Below are positions 1-16,524 of a DNA stretch of 64,000 bases, piece after piece. The position numbers and the translations under genes were made by a program. How positions within the stretch are numbered: position 1 is the first letter of the stretch; each line of letters begins with the position of its first letter. The stretch lies in NCBI GenBank assembly GCA_041687455.1, contig JAWLBY010000001.1, forward strand, positions 317,486 through 381,485. The letters run 5' to 3'. The notes under the pieces were generated by a model. The model was not told where the DNA came from, made no database searches, and worked only from the letters and a program-made list of their open reading frames with translations. Source of the stretch: JAWLBY01 sp041687455. Its GTDB lineage: Bacteria > Pseudomonadota > Gammaproteobacteria > Xanthomonadales > Xanthomonadaceae.

Positions 1-160
1 CGCTGTGGCAGGACGCGCAGTCGCTGTGGAATGCATGGGTCTTGCTCTCCGCTTCGTGGCAGTCCACACATTGATCGCCGGTCACCGGCGAAGCGGACAC
101 GGCAGGCCCGGACACCACTCCACCCAGCAGCACAGCGGCTATCACCATCAGCACTTTCAT
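1..160 (-). CDS. Multihaem c-type cytochrome, N-terminal part (cut by window edge)
   Basis: The ATG at 158-160 (minus strand) opens a reading frame with a signal peptide of about 23 residues (MKVLMVIAAVLLGG..., ending in VSA). Within the next 30 residues come two haem c attachment motifs, CVDCH and CASCH. The close spacing and the His-rich stretch between them are typical of small multihaem periplasmic cytochromes of the c3/c7 type. The frame is still open at base 1, so the size, haem number and partner are unknown. It lies downstream of a NapC-type gene and a monohaem cytochrome on the same strand, so it probably receives or relays electrons in that periplasmic chain. The exact family cannot be named from 53 residues. 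Confidence 0.8.
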   Translation of the reverse strand, partial: MKVLMVIAAVLLGGVVSGPAVSASPVTGDQCVDCHEAESKTHAFHSDCASCHS

Positions 161-381
161 GGTCCGATCCTCGTGTTTGTTTGCACCCGAACCCCGCCCA
201 CTCCCCACCGACCCGCTTTGACCTTGGTGTGCCGCATTTCGAAGCAATCGCTGCCCCGGCCAACTTCTCCACAGCATCTGGCTTACCCCTGGATTCCGTC
301 GAAATTCGATCGCGGGATCCGAACGGCTGTCTCATCGGCTGCTCGCTGTTCCCCGGGGATCGGATGCGTGGAGTGTCCGGT

Positions 382-996
382 TCAGATCGGGTTCGTGGCG
401 TGCGCCGGAACGGGTTGACCGGGCACCAGGTCCCGTGGACCCAGCGGCCCCTCGGGCTCACCGTGGGCAATGCCGAAATGGCAATCGATGCAGGTACTGC
501 CGTCCTCCTCGGCCTTGGCGTGGCGCTTCTGCGCCCGCACCGACTGCAGCTCGGGGTTCATCGAGTCGCGGTGGTGGCAGTTGCGACACTCGAGGGAGTC
601 GGTGTCCTTCATCCGCTGCCAGACCCGCAGTGCCATCTCGTAGCGGCGCGCCTTGAACTTCTCGGGGGTGTCGATCGTGCCGACGAAGGCGTGGTAGAGC
701 TCCCAGGTCGCGGCGAACTTGCGCTTGATGAGCGCCGCCGGCTCGCGCGGGACATGGCAGTCGGAACAGACTGCGCGCACACCGCTGCGGTTGACGTCGT
801 GGATGGTGCCCTTGAATTCGGCATAGACGTTGTCGCGCATCTCATGGCACGAGATGCAGAACTTCTCGGTGTTGGTCCAGGCGAGACCGGCAGCACCACC
901 CACCACCATCGTCAACGACGCGCCGAGCACAATCACCAGCACACCAAGTGAGTACTTCCAACCCCAGCCGCGAAGTGTCGTCAGAACTCGTTTCAT
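382..996 (-). CDS. NapC/NirT-type tetrahaem cytochrome c, membrane-anchored quinol dehydrogenase
   Basis: About 204 residues. One N-terminal membrane anchor (residues about 13-38) is followed by four CxxCH haem motifs: CISCH, CSDCH, CRNCH and CIDCH. This layout is that of the NapC/NirT family, which oxidises quinol at the membrane and passes electrons to periplasmic reductases. The start at 996 (MKRVLTTLRGW) is preferred; MPVMKRV at 1005 is equally possible. Much longer upstream extension is unlikely because it would add about 30 Pro/Gly/Arg-rich residues before the anchor. It sits between a small cytochrome c and a multihaem cytochrome in one orientation, which suggests a dedicated electron-transfer set. 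The terminal reductase is not in the window, so the acceptor (nitrate, nitrite, other) is unknown. Confidence 0.88.
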   Translation of the reverse strand: MKRVLTTLRGWGWKYSLGVLVIVLGASLTMVVGGAAGLAWTNTEKFCISCHEMRDNVYAEFKGTIHDVNRSGVRAVCSDCHVPREPAALIKRKFAATWELYHAFVGTIDTPEKFKARRYEMALRVWQRMKDTDSLECRNCHHRDSMNPELQSVRAQKRHAKAEEDGSTCIDCHFGIAHGEPEGPLGPRDLVPGQPVPAHATNPI

Positions 997-1134
997 GACC
1001 GGCATCCCCTCGAATGCGCGCTCCGTGCGCGCTGGGCCTCCGCCGGCGGCGGTTGAGCCCGGGTCGACGCCGCATCCACTGCCGGCGCCTTTGGCAAGCA
1101 TTCCCCGGCAGTGCCGGGGCAGGCCAGCCGGAAC

Positions 1135-1476
1135 TCAGCGCGAGAGGATCCAGGCCGCAAGGTTGCCGATCTTGCTGGCGTCCCTGGTCTTGGCCATGGG
1201 ATGAGTGTCTTCCTCTCCGTCGATCTCGACCGTGTGTTCGCTGCTGATCCAGTCGATGATCTTCTGCAGGGCCTCGGCGTCGTCGGCGTATTTCTTCGCG
1301 ACCTCGGTGTACGCCGGACCGTCCTTCTTCTTGTCGACGCTGTGACAGGTCAGGCACTTGCTGGCCTTGAGCAAGGACTCCGCAGCGGCGGCGTCAACAT
1401 CCGCCGCGGAAGCGCTGGCAGCAGCGAAGCTGAGCAGCAACGCGGGGAACAGGATGGTCGATCGCATCTGGCGCAT
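1135..1476 (-). CDS. Small periplasmic monohaem cytochrome c (class I, c551/c5-like)
   Basis: 113 residues: signal peptide about 1-24 (ending SAA), haem motif CLTCH near residue 41, and a C-terminal HPM segment whose Met is the likely sixth haem ligand, followed by an amphipathic helix (IGNLAAWILS). Length and order match class I soluble cytochromes of the c551/c5 type, which shuttle electrons in the periplasm. A GAGGA Shine-Dalgarno-like stretch lies 5 nt before the ATG at 1476; an alternative ATG is at 1467. It is the first gene of the minus-strand cytochrome group and lies downstream of an FNR/Dnr-like palindrome, consistent with use under low oxygen. Confidence 0.85.
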   Translation of the reverse strand: MRQMRSTILFPALLLSFAAASASAADVDAAAAESLLKASKCLTCHSVDKKKDGPAYTEVAKKYADDAEALQKIIDWISSEHTVEIDGEEDTHPMAKTRDASKIGNLAAWILSR

Positions 1477-1622
1477 AACGTCCTCACTCTCGATTCTTGT
1501 GCGACCGACCCGAGCGGCGATCGCGGGCCACGCGCGGATGGCGTTGGAGCAGGCCGGGTGATTTACTGCGAGTCGAGTTGCTCCGCTGGCTCCTAGCCTA
1601 TGCCCGTATAGTTCACATCAGC

Positions 1623-1636
1623 TTGACGCAAGTCAA
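1623..1636 (-). promoter_or_regulatory. FNR/Anr/Dnr-like operator upstream of the cytochrome genes
   Basis: The 14-base palindrome TTGACGCAAGTCAA matches the FNR/Dnr pattern TTGAY-N4-RTCAA in every defined position. It lies inside a larger dyad, GTTCACAT (1611-1618) and ATGTGAAC (1636-1643). It is about 150 bp upstream of the first cytochrome start (1476). With class II spacing (site centred about 41 bp before the start point) the -10 would fall near 1595-1600, where the minus strand reads TAGGCT, a weak match. Regulation by an FNR-family activator is inference. The rest of the 1477-1879 gap holds no convincing gene. Confidence 0.6.
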
Positions 1637-1879
1637 TGTGAACCGATGCGGCGTGCCGGGCGCCGCCCGCAGCGTGGCCGCGATCTGCAGTTCTGACGCA
1701 GGTTCCCGCGCCTGCCATACACGCGATCCGCTGCGACATCACACTCATCGGAGCAGCGCACGTCGCTGGCGTCTTCGAACGAAAGACCGTGTGCCGAAAA
1801 GGCGGCTGTGGCCTGTGGGGTCAAAGCACTTGAATCGCACGCGCAGGCCGCTGGAAATGGCTTGCGGTTCCCGCCCGCC

Positions 1880-2350
1880 CTACGCTGCCTGCTGCAGCGC
1901 CTCCGACAGCAGCGCCTCGACCCGATTCAGGTGGGGAATCACTGCGTGATCCTCGCGCAGCCGCACCTGTGCCAGCACGACATCGGTTGACGGCGCACCA
2001 ACGTCGTCGCGCAGCAATGCATCGGCGGACACCGTGGTCAGGCGCGGGAAGCCCTGCGTCAGCAACGCGAAGTACGGCAGCCGCGGATTGCCCGACAGCG
2101 CCTTCAGCACGACGACCTTGGCGCCGTGTTCGCGCTCGCTTGTTGCGAAGCCGGCCAACCGGGCGAAACTGATGATCGGCAGTCGCCAGCCGCGCCAGCG
2201 CAACCGGCCAAGCAACCACGACGGCGCGTCGGGCACCGGCTCCGGTTCGGAGTACGTGATCACCTCGGCGATCGTCGCGTTCGGCAACAGCAGCCGGCCG
2301 TCGGTGACCGAGATCATGACGCCTCGGATGTCGTTCGCGGCCTGATTCAT
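1880..2350 (-). CDS. chpC: CheW-like adaptor protein ChpC
   Basis: 156 residues forming a single CheW-like SH3 fold (LLLPNATIAEVITY..., WLLGRLRWRGWRLPIISFARLAGF). It is the last gene of the Pil-Chp operon, 39 bp after chpB. ChpC in this system is a second CheW-type adaptor thought to link extra receptors to the ChpA kinase. The WLLGxxxWRGxxLPIISF segment is the usual receptor/kinase coupling core. The more divergent sequence and the final position in the operon argue for ChpC rather than PilI. No signal peptide or membrane segment is present; it is expected to be cytoplasmic at the cell pole. Confidence 0.82.
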   Translation of the reverse strand: MNQAANDIRGVMISVTDGRLLLPNATIAEVITYSEPEPVPDAPSWLLGRLRWRGWRLPIISFARLAGFATSEREHGAKVVVLKALSGNPRLPYFALLTQGFPRLTTVSADALLRDDVGAPSTDVVLAQVRLREDHAVIPHLNRVEALLSEALQQAA

Positions 2351-2389
2351 CGGTTTTGCTCCAGGAATCTCATAGCGGCGTGTGCGGCA

Positions 2390-4607
2390 TCAGCCGCGCA
2401 CGCCGTAGCGTGTGACGCACTGCTCGGCGAGTTCGCGCGGGCTGCCGACGAACTCGACCACTCCGCGCGCGCGCGCGCCGTCGACCATCGAACTGACCAC
2501 GCAGGACTCCGGCTCCTGCGCCCACACCTCGCCGCCGCGCGCAGTGACATGGACCGCCCCTTCGATCGCGTCGCCGGCCATGCCGCTGAAGATGATCGCA
2601 GTCACGCGGTCGCCGAACACGTCGGACGCGTCGCGCATCAGGTCATCGATGCACGGCTTGTAGCGTGGTGGCGCCTCGTGCTCGCTCGGCTCGATCTGGC
2701 CGTCGTTGCCAAAGCGGTAGCGCTGGTTCGACGGCACGACGACGACCTGCCCGGCCGCGACCGGACCTTCGCCGTCGTCGGCGACCCGAACCGGCAGCTT
2801 GCTGATCTTCTGCAACTGCGTCGCGAGCCGCGAGAAGAAGCCGTTGTCGAGGTGCTGGGCGAGCAGGAACAGCCCGGGAAAATCCGCCGGCAACCCGGAC
2901 AGGAAGGTCCGCACCGCATCGGGTCCACCTATCGACGCGCCAAGCACGAACACGCGTGGAATCGCATGCACCGCGCTCGGCGCCGGATCCGATGCCACGG
3001 TATCGGTCACCGATTCGGCAACGATGTCGACAGCCGGTTCACCGTCCGCAGCATCGATCGGCTCCAGGCTCAGCGACAGGCTCGAGAAGTCGAAGGCGTC
3101 GTCCGTCGTGGCCGGCGCAGGCGATGCCGGCGTCTGGTCGCCGTCGATCGGCGCCAGAGCCAGATCGCCGAACAGCGAGCCGCCCGATGATGCGGGCGCG
3201 TCGACCGCGGCGAGCGCCGACCGCGCGTCGGCAAGCTCCGGTGCGCCCGCAATCGGCTTCGAAGCGTCGGCGGCCGGCGCAGACGGTTCGATCGCCAGCG
3301 AAGGCAGCTCGAAGTCGAGCGACGGCAGCCCCTCGACGCTGGCTTCGAAGCCGGCTTCGGTCGCCGTCGACACCATGCCGGTGTCGAGCGCGGATTCCGG
3401 AGCGTCGAGCGCGATGTCGAGTTCGAGCTCGGTGACTGGTTCGATATCGGTGCCGAGTTCGAGACCGGCGCCGAGCTCGAGTCCGTTGTCGAAGCCGGCC
3501 TCGCCGATGTCGACTTCGTTGGCGACACTCGACGCGTCGAAGGCCAGCTCGAAGTCCAGCGCGTCCGACTCCAGTTCCAGCGAGCCACCCTGCTGCGCAT
3601 CGAGCTGCGCGGCGAGTGCAGCCACCGCCGGGTCGAGACTCAGGTCGACGTCGGCCGCGTCCGGGTCGTAGATCGCATCGACGGCGCTCGACATCGCTGC
3701 ATCGGCCTCGCTGGTTTCGGCCGCCAGCATGCCGTCGCCTACCTCGAGTGCGCTGTCGAAGACCGCCGGGTCAAAGCCGGCGTCGTCGATGATGGCGGCG
3801 CGCTCGATCCGCGGCGATCCGTCGGACGCGGCGGACGGCGTGTCAAGCCCGGCCAGCGCCAACTCGATCTCGCCGAGATCGAGCTGGAAGTCGTCGTCGA
3901 TGTGGTCCTCGTGCAGGTCACGTACGACGGCGACCGCGACCGGCGCGGCGTCCGAGTCGCCGAACGATGCCGTGTCGTCGCGCACCGGCAGCGCCTCGGC
4001 GTCGTCGCCAATCGCCGCTGCCGGCGACGTGTCGCGTGCGGCAGGCAGATCGCCGCCGGCCAGCCCGCCCGTCTGCTGCGAATGCTGTTCCGCGGCCAGA
4101 TCGCGACTCGCCGGCACCGCGAACTCGCTGTCGGCCGCCTCGGCGGCGAAACGGTCGAGCGGCACGTCGCCGATCTCCTGTGCCGGCGTCAACGGCGCGC
4201 CGGGCCGCGGCTGCAGGTCTTTCAACGGAAGGTGCTCGGCTCCCGGTGGCGGCGGCGGCACGGTACGACCGTGACCGAGCACCTTCGCGGCGAGATGCCG
4301 CGCCCAGCGGGCCAGGTCCCAGCCGGACAACTGACTGGTGCTCTCTGCCTCGTTGAACACCACGTTGATCGCCGGATCAGCCAGCAGCGGATCGAGCGCA
4401 TCGAGGGCGTCCTCGCTGCCCGCTTCGAGATTGATCAGCACGACGGCCGGCCGGCTGCCGGCGATGCCGGCGCAATCGGCGCCGAGCAGGTCGCCTTCGT
4501 GGACGATCTCGGCGCCGAGCTCGACCAGCGCCTGCCTGAGCTGGGACCGGCAGGCATCGTCACGGCCGAGCAGCGCGACCGGAACCGTGTCCACCGCCAC
4601 CGCGGCG

Positions 4608-4615
<8 letters not shown>
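2390..4615 (-). CDS. chpB: ChpB-type receptor methylesterase with long acidic insert
   Basis: 741 residues. The last ~190 are a CheB methylesterase domain with the catalytic triad visible: Ser in GASIGG (residue ~558), His in AQHLD, Asp in FSGMAGDA. The first ~120 residues (VALLGRDDACRSQLRQALVELGAEI...) resemble a receiver-like fold without a clean phosphoacceptor motif. Between lies a ~350-residue, Asp/Glu/Ala/Ser-rich low-complexity stretch with almost no Lys or Arg. CheB proteins are normally about 350 residues, so the size is due to this insert. The role is removal of methyl groups from PilJ to adapt the Pil-Chp pathway, opposite PilK. Its start overlaps the chpA stop by 8 nt, implying translational coupling. 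Confidence 0.85.
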
Positions 4616-11932
<7,317 letters not shown>

Positions 11933-11936
<4 letters not shown>

Positions 11937-12823
11937 GCCCGGGTCTCTTTCGATTGACGGAGGAAGGCCAGTACCTGGCGGCCTCCGGTGCGGACGAGTT
12001 GCGGGTGGCTCCAGCCGGTCACTTCACCGGGACCGAGCACCAGCAGCCCGTTGGGGCGCAACAGTCGAGCCAGCCCGTCGAGCAGTTCGCCGCGACGTTC
12101 GCGGGCGAAGTAGATCAGAACGTTCTGGCAGTAAATGAGGTCGAGTTGGCGCAACGGCGCACGCGAGGCGTGCAGCAGATTCACGCAGGCGAAACCGACC
12201 CGTTTGCGCAGCCGCTCGGCAACCCGGAACTGCTCGCCGTCGAGCAGCTCGAGTGCGTCGGTGCGATAGCGCGACGGAATTTCCTCCATCCGGTGCAACG
12301 GGTAGGTCGCGGCCCGCGCCAGCGACAGCGCCGGCTGGCTGACATCGGTCGCGGTGATGCCGAACCGGCGCGGTGGATCGGCGGCGCTCAGCGCCTGGTC
12401 CAGCACCATCGCCAGCGTGTAGGCCTCCTCGCCGGTCGAGCAACCGACCGACAAGGCATGCAGGCCCTGTCCCGGCGTCGCATGCATCAGCCACTGCGGC
12501 AGCCAGTCGTCGCGCAGCAGCTCGAGCGACGGCGGGTGACGGAAGAAGTGCGTCTCGTGGACGGTCAGGTGGTCGACCAGTGCCGCCCACTCCATCGCGC
12601 CACGGGCGCCGTCGAGCAGTTCCTCGTAGTAGGCGCGATAGTCCGAATGACCGGTTTCGCGCATCCGCCGACGCAGACCGGTGACCAGGAACGGCTTGCG
12701 TTCCGGAGGCACGGTCACGCCGGTCCGGGCTTCGAGCAGCCGCACCCAGCGGCCGAACTCGGCGTCGTCCATCGGCGGCGGCTGCGTCGCCAGTGCGGAA
12801 GGCTGTTTCAATGCCATGACCAT
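11933..12823 (-). CDS. pilK: CheR-type chemoreceptor methyltransferase PilK
   Basis: About 296 residues. An N-terminal helical CheR domain (FGRWVRLLEARTGVTVPPERK) precedes the SAM-binding domain with VGCSTGEEAYTLAM (motif I), TATDVSQPAL and LIYCQNVLIYF. The family transfers methyl groups from SAM to receptor glutamates, here expected to be PilJ. The frame can be extended to a TTG at 12868 overlapping pilJ, but ATG at 12823 (MVMALKQP) with GGAA about 10 nt upstream is more natural; 12817 is another option. Its stop overlaps the chpA start (ATGA). It forms the adaptation pair with ChpB. Confidence 0.9.
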
Positions 12824-12864
12824 GCCGAACGTTCCGGCTACACCCCCTGGGCCGTCGAGTCCGA

Positions 12865-14898
12865 TCAACCCGGCAGCTTGAAGTCAGCGACCGAGCGGCG
12901 CAGGTCCGCGGCAAGCTGGGCCAGGTTGCCGATCGACTCGGCGGTCTGGCTCGCGCCCATCGAGGTCTGCGAGGTGATCTCCTGAATGACGTTCATGGTG
13001 GCCGAGATGTTGGTCGCCGCGGCGGACTGCTGACGGGCCGCCTCGGAGATGTTCTGAATCAGGTCCGCGAGGTCGTTCGAGACCTTCTCGATCTCGCCGA
13101 GCGCGAGGCCCGCGTCCTCGGCCAGGCGGGCACCGGCGACCACCTCGGCGGTCGTCTGCTCCATCGACGACACCGCTTCGTTGGTATCGGCCTGAATGGT
13201 CTGCACCAGCGTCTCGATTCGCTTGGTCGCGTTCGACGCACGCTCTGCGAGGCGCTGCACTTCGTCGGCGACGACCGCGAATCCACGGCCCGCCTCACCG
13301 GCGGATGCCGCCTGAATCGCGGCGTTCAGCGCCAGGATGTTGGTCTGCTCGGCGATGTCGTTGATCAGTTCGACGATCGAGCCGATTTCCTGCGACGACT
13401 CACCGAGTCGCTTGATGCGCTTGGACGTTTCCTGGATCTGGTCACGGATCGAGTCCATGCCCTGAATCGTCTGGCGCACGACCTCGGCGCCCTTTGCGGC
13501 GATCTGCACCGAGCGCTGCGCAACGTCGGCCGATTCGGCGGAGTTCTTCGACACTTCGTCAATCGAGACCGCGATCTCGTTGATCGCTGCCGACGCCGAC
13601 GTGATCTGCTGCGCCTGGTGTTCGGCGGCCTCGGCGAGGTGCATCGCAGTCGCCTGGGTTTCCTGGGCGGCGGCGGCCACCTGCACGGCAGTCTCGTTGA
13701 TGGTGGTAACGAGAGAACGAAGCGCCTCGATCGCGAAGTTGATCGAGTCGGCGATCGCGCCGGTGATGTCCTCGGTAACGGTCGCGCGGACGGTCAGGTC
13801 GCCTTCTGCCAGCGAGCCCATTTCGTCCAGCAGGCGCAGAATGGCTTCCTGGTTGCGCTGGTTCAGTTCCTGGGTGACGCGGTAGCGGTTGACCTGGTCG
13901 CGATACAGGGCCCACAGCAGGCCGAGGATGCCGATGATCGCGGCGCCACCGGCGACGATGCCGACCAGCAGGCTCGGGAACATCCGGTTCTCCGGCAGCC
14001 GGCCGAACGACGCATTGAGGTTGCGTGCGCCATCGAGCAGGTCGTTCGAGCCGAGGAAGATCTGGTCCGACGCTTCCTTCACCTCGAACAGTTCGGTCGA
14101 GGCCTGCATGATCGCCTCGACCAACGCCGAGACGTCCTTGTTCAGTTCGGCGACCTTGGCCAGTTCGGTACGGGCAACGCCGTCCAGCCTGCGGATGCCC
14201 TGCTCGGGGGCACCGGTCATGAAGCCGTTCAGCACCTGGCCGAAGATGCTGGCATCGCGCGAGAAGCGATCGGCCGCGGAGATCGCACTGGCGCCGCCGA
14301 CCAGGATGTTCGAGACGTGGCGCAGCATCCGGTCGGCGAGCAGGATCTGCCGGACCGCAATGTAGATCTGCGAGCTGGGCGCGCCGGCCTCGCTCATCGC
14401 GCGAACCACTTCATCCATCTGCGCCTGCAACTGCGGCACCTGCGCCGAGAACGCGCCGGCCGTGTCGGACAGTTCTAGGACGGCGTCCTTGCCGGCGATG
14501 ATCCGGCCGGCGTCGCGATCGATGTTGGCCCAGGTCTGGCTGAGCTTGTTCAGCTCGTCGGCGACTCCGGGCTCGTCCTGATAGGCCGGGATGCCGTCGT
14601 CGGCGCTGCCTTGCCGCAATGTGTCCAGGTTCGCCTGGATGCGCTGCCGGGTCGCCTCGAGCTCGTCGAACGAGTCGAAGCCGCCGACCGCCGCTTCCTG
14701 GGCGAACTTCGAGATCTGCTGCGACAGCACCTGGATCTCGGTGACACGGTCACGCGCCGCGGTTTCCTGCGCGGTGTAGCGCGCCGCCATGTAGAAGTTC
14801 GCAATCAGCACGACGAGCGCGACCAACAGGATCGCGATCGAGATGTTGAATCCGGCCCGTCGTTCCCGGCCGCCGACGGCCCCTGCTGCAGTGCTCAT
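12865..14898 (-). CDS. pilJ: PilJ, methyl-accepting chemoreceptor of the twitching-motility pathway
   Basis: 677 residues. Membrane helix 1 at ~18-40, a helical PilJ-type periplasmic region to ~305, membrane helix 2 at ~308-332 (LLVGIVAGGAAIIGILGLLWAL), a HAMP-like segment, then the cytoplasmic coiled-coil with the conserved hairpin tip (EQTNILALNAAIQAASAGEAGRGFAVVADEV region, ~545-575). No C-terminal CheR/CheB tethering pentapeptide is visible; the protein ends FKLPG. It is the input receptor for ChpA via PilI/ChpC and in relatives senses pilus/surface contact. The 187 bp before pilI show no other gene. Confidence 0.95.
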   Translation of the reverse strand: MSTAAGAVGGRERRAGFNISIAILLVALVVLIANFYMAARYTAQETAARDRVTEIQVLSQQISKFAQEAAVGGFDSFDELEATRQRIQANLDTLRQGSADDGIPAYQDEPGVADELNKLSQTWANIDRDAGRIIAGKDAVLELSDTAGAFSAQVPQLQAQMDEVVRAMSEAGAPSSQIYIAVRQILLADRMLRHVSNILVGGASAISAADRFSRDASIFGQVLNGFMTGAPEQGIRRLDGVARTELAKVAELNKDVSALVEAIMQASTELFEVKEASDQIFLGSNDLLDGARNLNASFGRLPENRMFPSLLVGIVAGGAAIIGILGLLWALYRDQVNRYRVTQELNQRNQEAILRLLDEMGSLAEGDLTVRATVTEDITGAIADSINFAIEALRSLVTTINETAVQVAAAAQETQATAMHLAEAAEHQAQQITSASAAINEIAVSIDEVSKNSAESADVAQRSVQIAAKGAEVVRQTIQGMDSIRDQIQETSKRIKRLGESSQEIGSIVELINDIAEQTNILALNAAIQAASAGEAGRGFAVVADEVQRLAERASNATKRIETLVQTIQADTNEAVSSMEQTTAEVVAGARLAEDAGLALGEIEKVSNDLADLIQNISEAARQQSAAATNISATMNVIQEITSQTSMGASQTAESIGNLAQLAADLRRSVADFKLPG

Positions 14899-15085
14899 GC
14901 CTAAACCTCGCCACAGTTAAGTCGTGTCAGCCGCTTCGGCATCCGCAAGCCGGCCTCAGCGCTGTTGAATTGCCTCGTTACGATCGCGGACCGCCGTCGA
15001 TGACGGCAACCGCATCGCGATGACGTTTGCCCGCTCACCCTGACCCATCCCGCGCACCGGCGTGTTCGCCCGATCCGTCACCGGG

Positions 15086-15628
15086 TCAGGCCGCCGCCGC
15101 CTGTCGAAAATCTGCCGCACGCGTCAGCAACGGTACGCTGAGCACACCATAGACGATGTCGCCGAGCCGGTAGGCCTGCTTGATGAATTCACCGTAGCGA
15201 CCCTGCCCGAGATCGGGCAGCTCGCACCGATGCTCGTCGTGGAAATGCCGCTGGCCGAGCAGTTCGTCGATCAATATCGCAACGTTGCCACCCGGCTGGC
15301 GCAGCACCAGTGCACGCTGGCTCTCGTGCAGCACGGTGCGCTCGCCCTGCAGGTACTGCTTCAGATCGACCACCGGCAGCAGGTTGCCTCGCACGTTGCC
15401 GACCCCGAGCAGCCAGGGCTGGCCGCCAGGCACCGGAGTCACGCCCGGCACCGTGATGATTTCGACCACGTCGCCGAACTGCGACGACAGGTAGCGACCG
15501 CCGACCCGGTAGGCGACGCCGCGCCACAGGCCGGGCGCGTCGATGTACTCCGGCGCCCCCGGCTCGTGCGCGAGACTGCGCCGCTCGTAGTCGGCCAATA
15601 CCTCGAACGGGCTTCCCGCCAGATCCAT
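15086..15628 (-). CDS. pilI: CheW-type adaptor PilI
   Basis: 180 residues with one CheW domain: YRVGGRYLSSQFGDVVEII, then PWLLGVGNVRGNLLPVVDL (the classical NxRGxxxPVVDL coupling motif) and RALVLRQPGGNVAILID. It links PilJ to ChpA. It begins 3 nt after the pilH stop and is followed by pilJ, the usual pilG-H-I-J order. Cytoplasmic; no signal or membrane segments. Confidence 0.93.
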   Translation of the reverse strand: MDLAGSPFEVLADYERRSLAHEPGAPEYIDAPGLWRGVAYRVGGRYLSSQFGDVVEIITVPGVTPVPGGQPWLLGVGNVRGNLLPVVDLKQYLQGERTVLHESQRALVLRQPGGNVAILIDELLGQRHFHDEHRCELPDLGQGRYGEFIKQAYRLGDIVYGVLSVPLLTRAADFRQAAAA

Positions 15629-15631
15629 GCC

Positions 15632-16006
15632 TCAGGTCACTCCGGTCGGCAGCAGCGCATTGATCCGGTTGATCAGTTCGCGCTCGCTGGGCGGCTTGAC
15701 CAGGTAGTCCTTGGCGCCCTGGCGGATGCCCCAGACGCGGTCGGTTTCCATGTTCTTGGTGCTGACGATGATGATCGGTATGTGCTGGGTGGCCGGATCG
15801 CGCGACAGCGCGCGGGTGGCCTGGAAGCCATTCATACCCGGCAGGATCACGTCCATCAGGATCAGGTCGGGCAATTCGGCCCTGGCCATGTCGACCCCTT
15901 CCTCGGCGCTGCTGGCGGCCAGCACGGTGAAGCCGTTGCGTTCCAGCACCGAGCTGAACACCTTGGTGTCGGTCGGCGAGTCGTCGATGATCAGGATGCG
16001 GGCCAT
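15632..16006 (-). CDS. pilH: Response regulator PilH (stand-alone receiver)
   Basis: 124 residues, a receiver domain only: acidic pocket IIDDS, phosphoacceptor in LMDVILPGMNG, then IIVSTKN and DYLVKPPS. Single-domain regulator phosphorylated by ChpA; in the family PilH acts opposite to or downstream of PilG in controlling the retraction motor. It follows pilG by 25 bp, and the second position in the operon and the STKN motif distinguish it from PilG. Confidence 0.93.
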   Translation of the reverse strand: MARILIIDDSPTDTKVFSSVLERNGFTVLAASSAEEGVDMARAELPDLILMDVILPGMNGFQATRALSRDPATQHIPIIIVSTKNMETDRVWGIRQGAKDYLVKPPSERELINRINALLPTGVT

Positions 16007-16031
16007 GCTGGACTCCGTGGGCTGCGACCGG

Positions 16032-16433
16032 TCAGGTGCGGTCGACGTAGCGACGAATCGCCGACAGCAACTCCTCGCGCGTGAACGGCTTGGTCAGGTA
16101 TTCCTCGGAGCCGACGATGCGACCCTTGGCCTTGTCGAACAGCCCGTCCTTGGACGACAGCATGATGACCGGCGTACCGCGGAACAACTGGTTGTTCTTG
16201 ATCAGCGCGCAGGTCTGATAGCCGTCGAGGCGCGGCATCATGATGTCGACGAAGATGATCTGCGGCTGGTGATCGGCGATCTTCGCCAGGGCTTCGAAGC
16301 CGTCGGTGGCCGTCACCACGTCGCACCCTTCCTTCTTGAGGAGGGTTTCCGCGGTCCGGCGAATGGTCTTCGAATCGTCGATGACCATCACCTTGAGCCC
16401 CGAGAAGCTGCCCGTGCTCTCCTTGTCTTGCAT
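16032..16433 (-). CDS. pilG: Response regulator PilG (stand-alone receiver)
   Basis: 133 residues, a receiver domain: VMVIDDSKTIRRTAETLLKKEG, FVDIMMPRLDGYQTCALIKNN with the phospho-Asp, IMLSSKDGLFDKAKGRIVGS and YLTKPF. The stretch around the phosphorylation site is very close to PilG as I know it from Pseudomonas, so the assignment is firm. PilG is the main output of ChpA and promotes pilus extension and signalling. First gene of the operon, with its own sigma-70-like promoter upstream. Confidence 0.95.
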   Translation of the reverse strand: MQDKESTGSFSGLKVMVIDDSKTIRRTAETLLKKEGCDVVTATDGFEALAKIADHQPQIIFVDIMMPRLDGYQTCALIKNNQLFRGTPVIMLSSKDGLFDKAKGRIVGSEEYLTKPFTREELLSAIRRYVDRT

Positions 16434-16495
16434 CCAGCGCTCCCCGAAACAGGACAGTGCAGTCAGCGTGCGTTCGAGCGCGCCGTGATCGAAGC

Positions 16496-16524
16496 TATAT
16501 CCCAGCGTTGACCGATGCTGTCAA
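16496..16524 (-). promoter_or_regulatory. Sigma-70-like promoter of the pilG-chpC operon
   Basis: On the minus strand a perfect TTGACA (-35, at 16519-16524) is followed after 17 bp by GATATA (-10, 16496-16501; a TATAGC register is two bases further on). It lies 60-90 bp before the pilG ATG at 16433, with a GGGGAG ribosome-binding stretch close to the ATG. It is the only strong promoter-like match I see upstream of the eight-gene operon. Confidence 0.6.
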
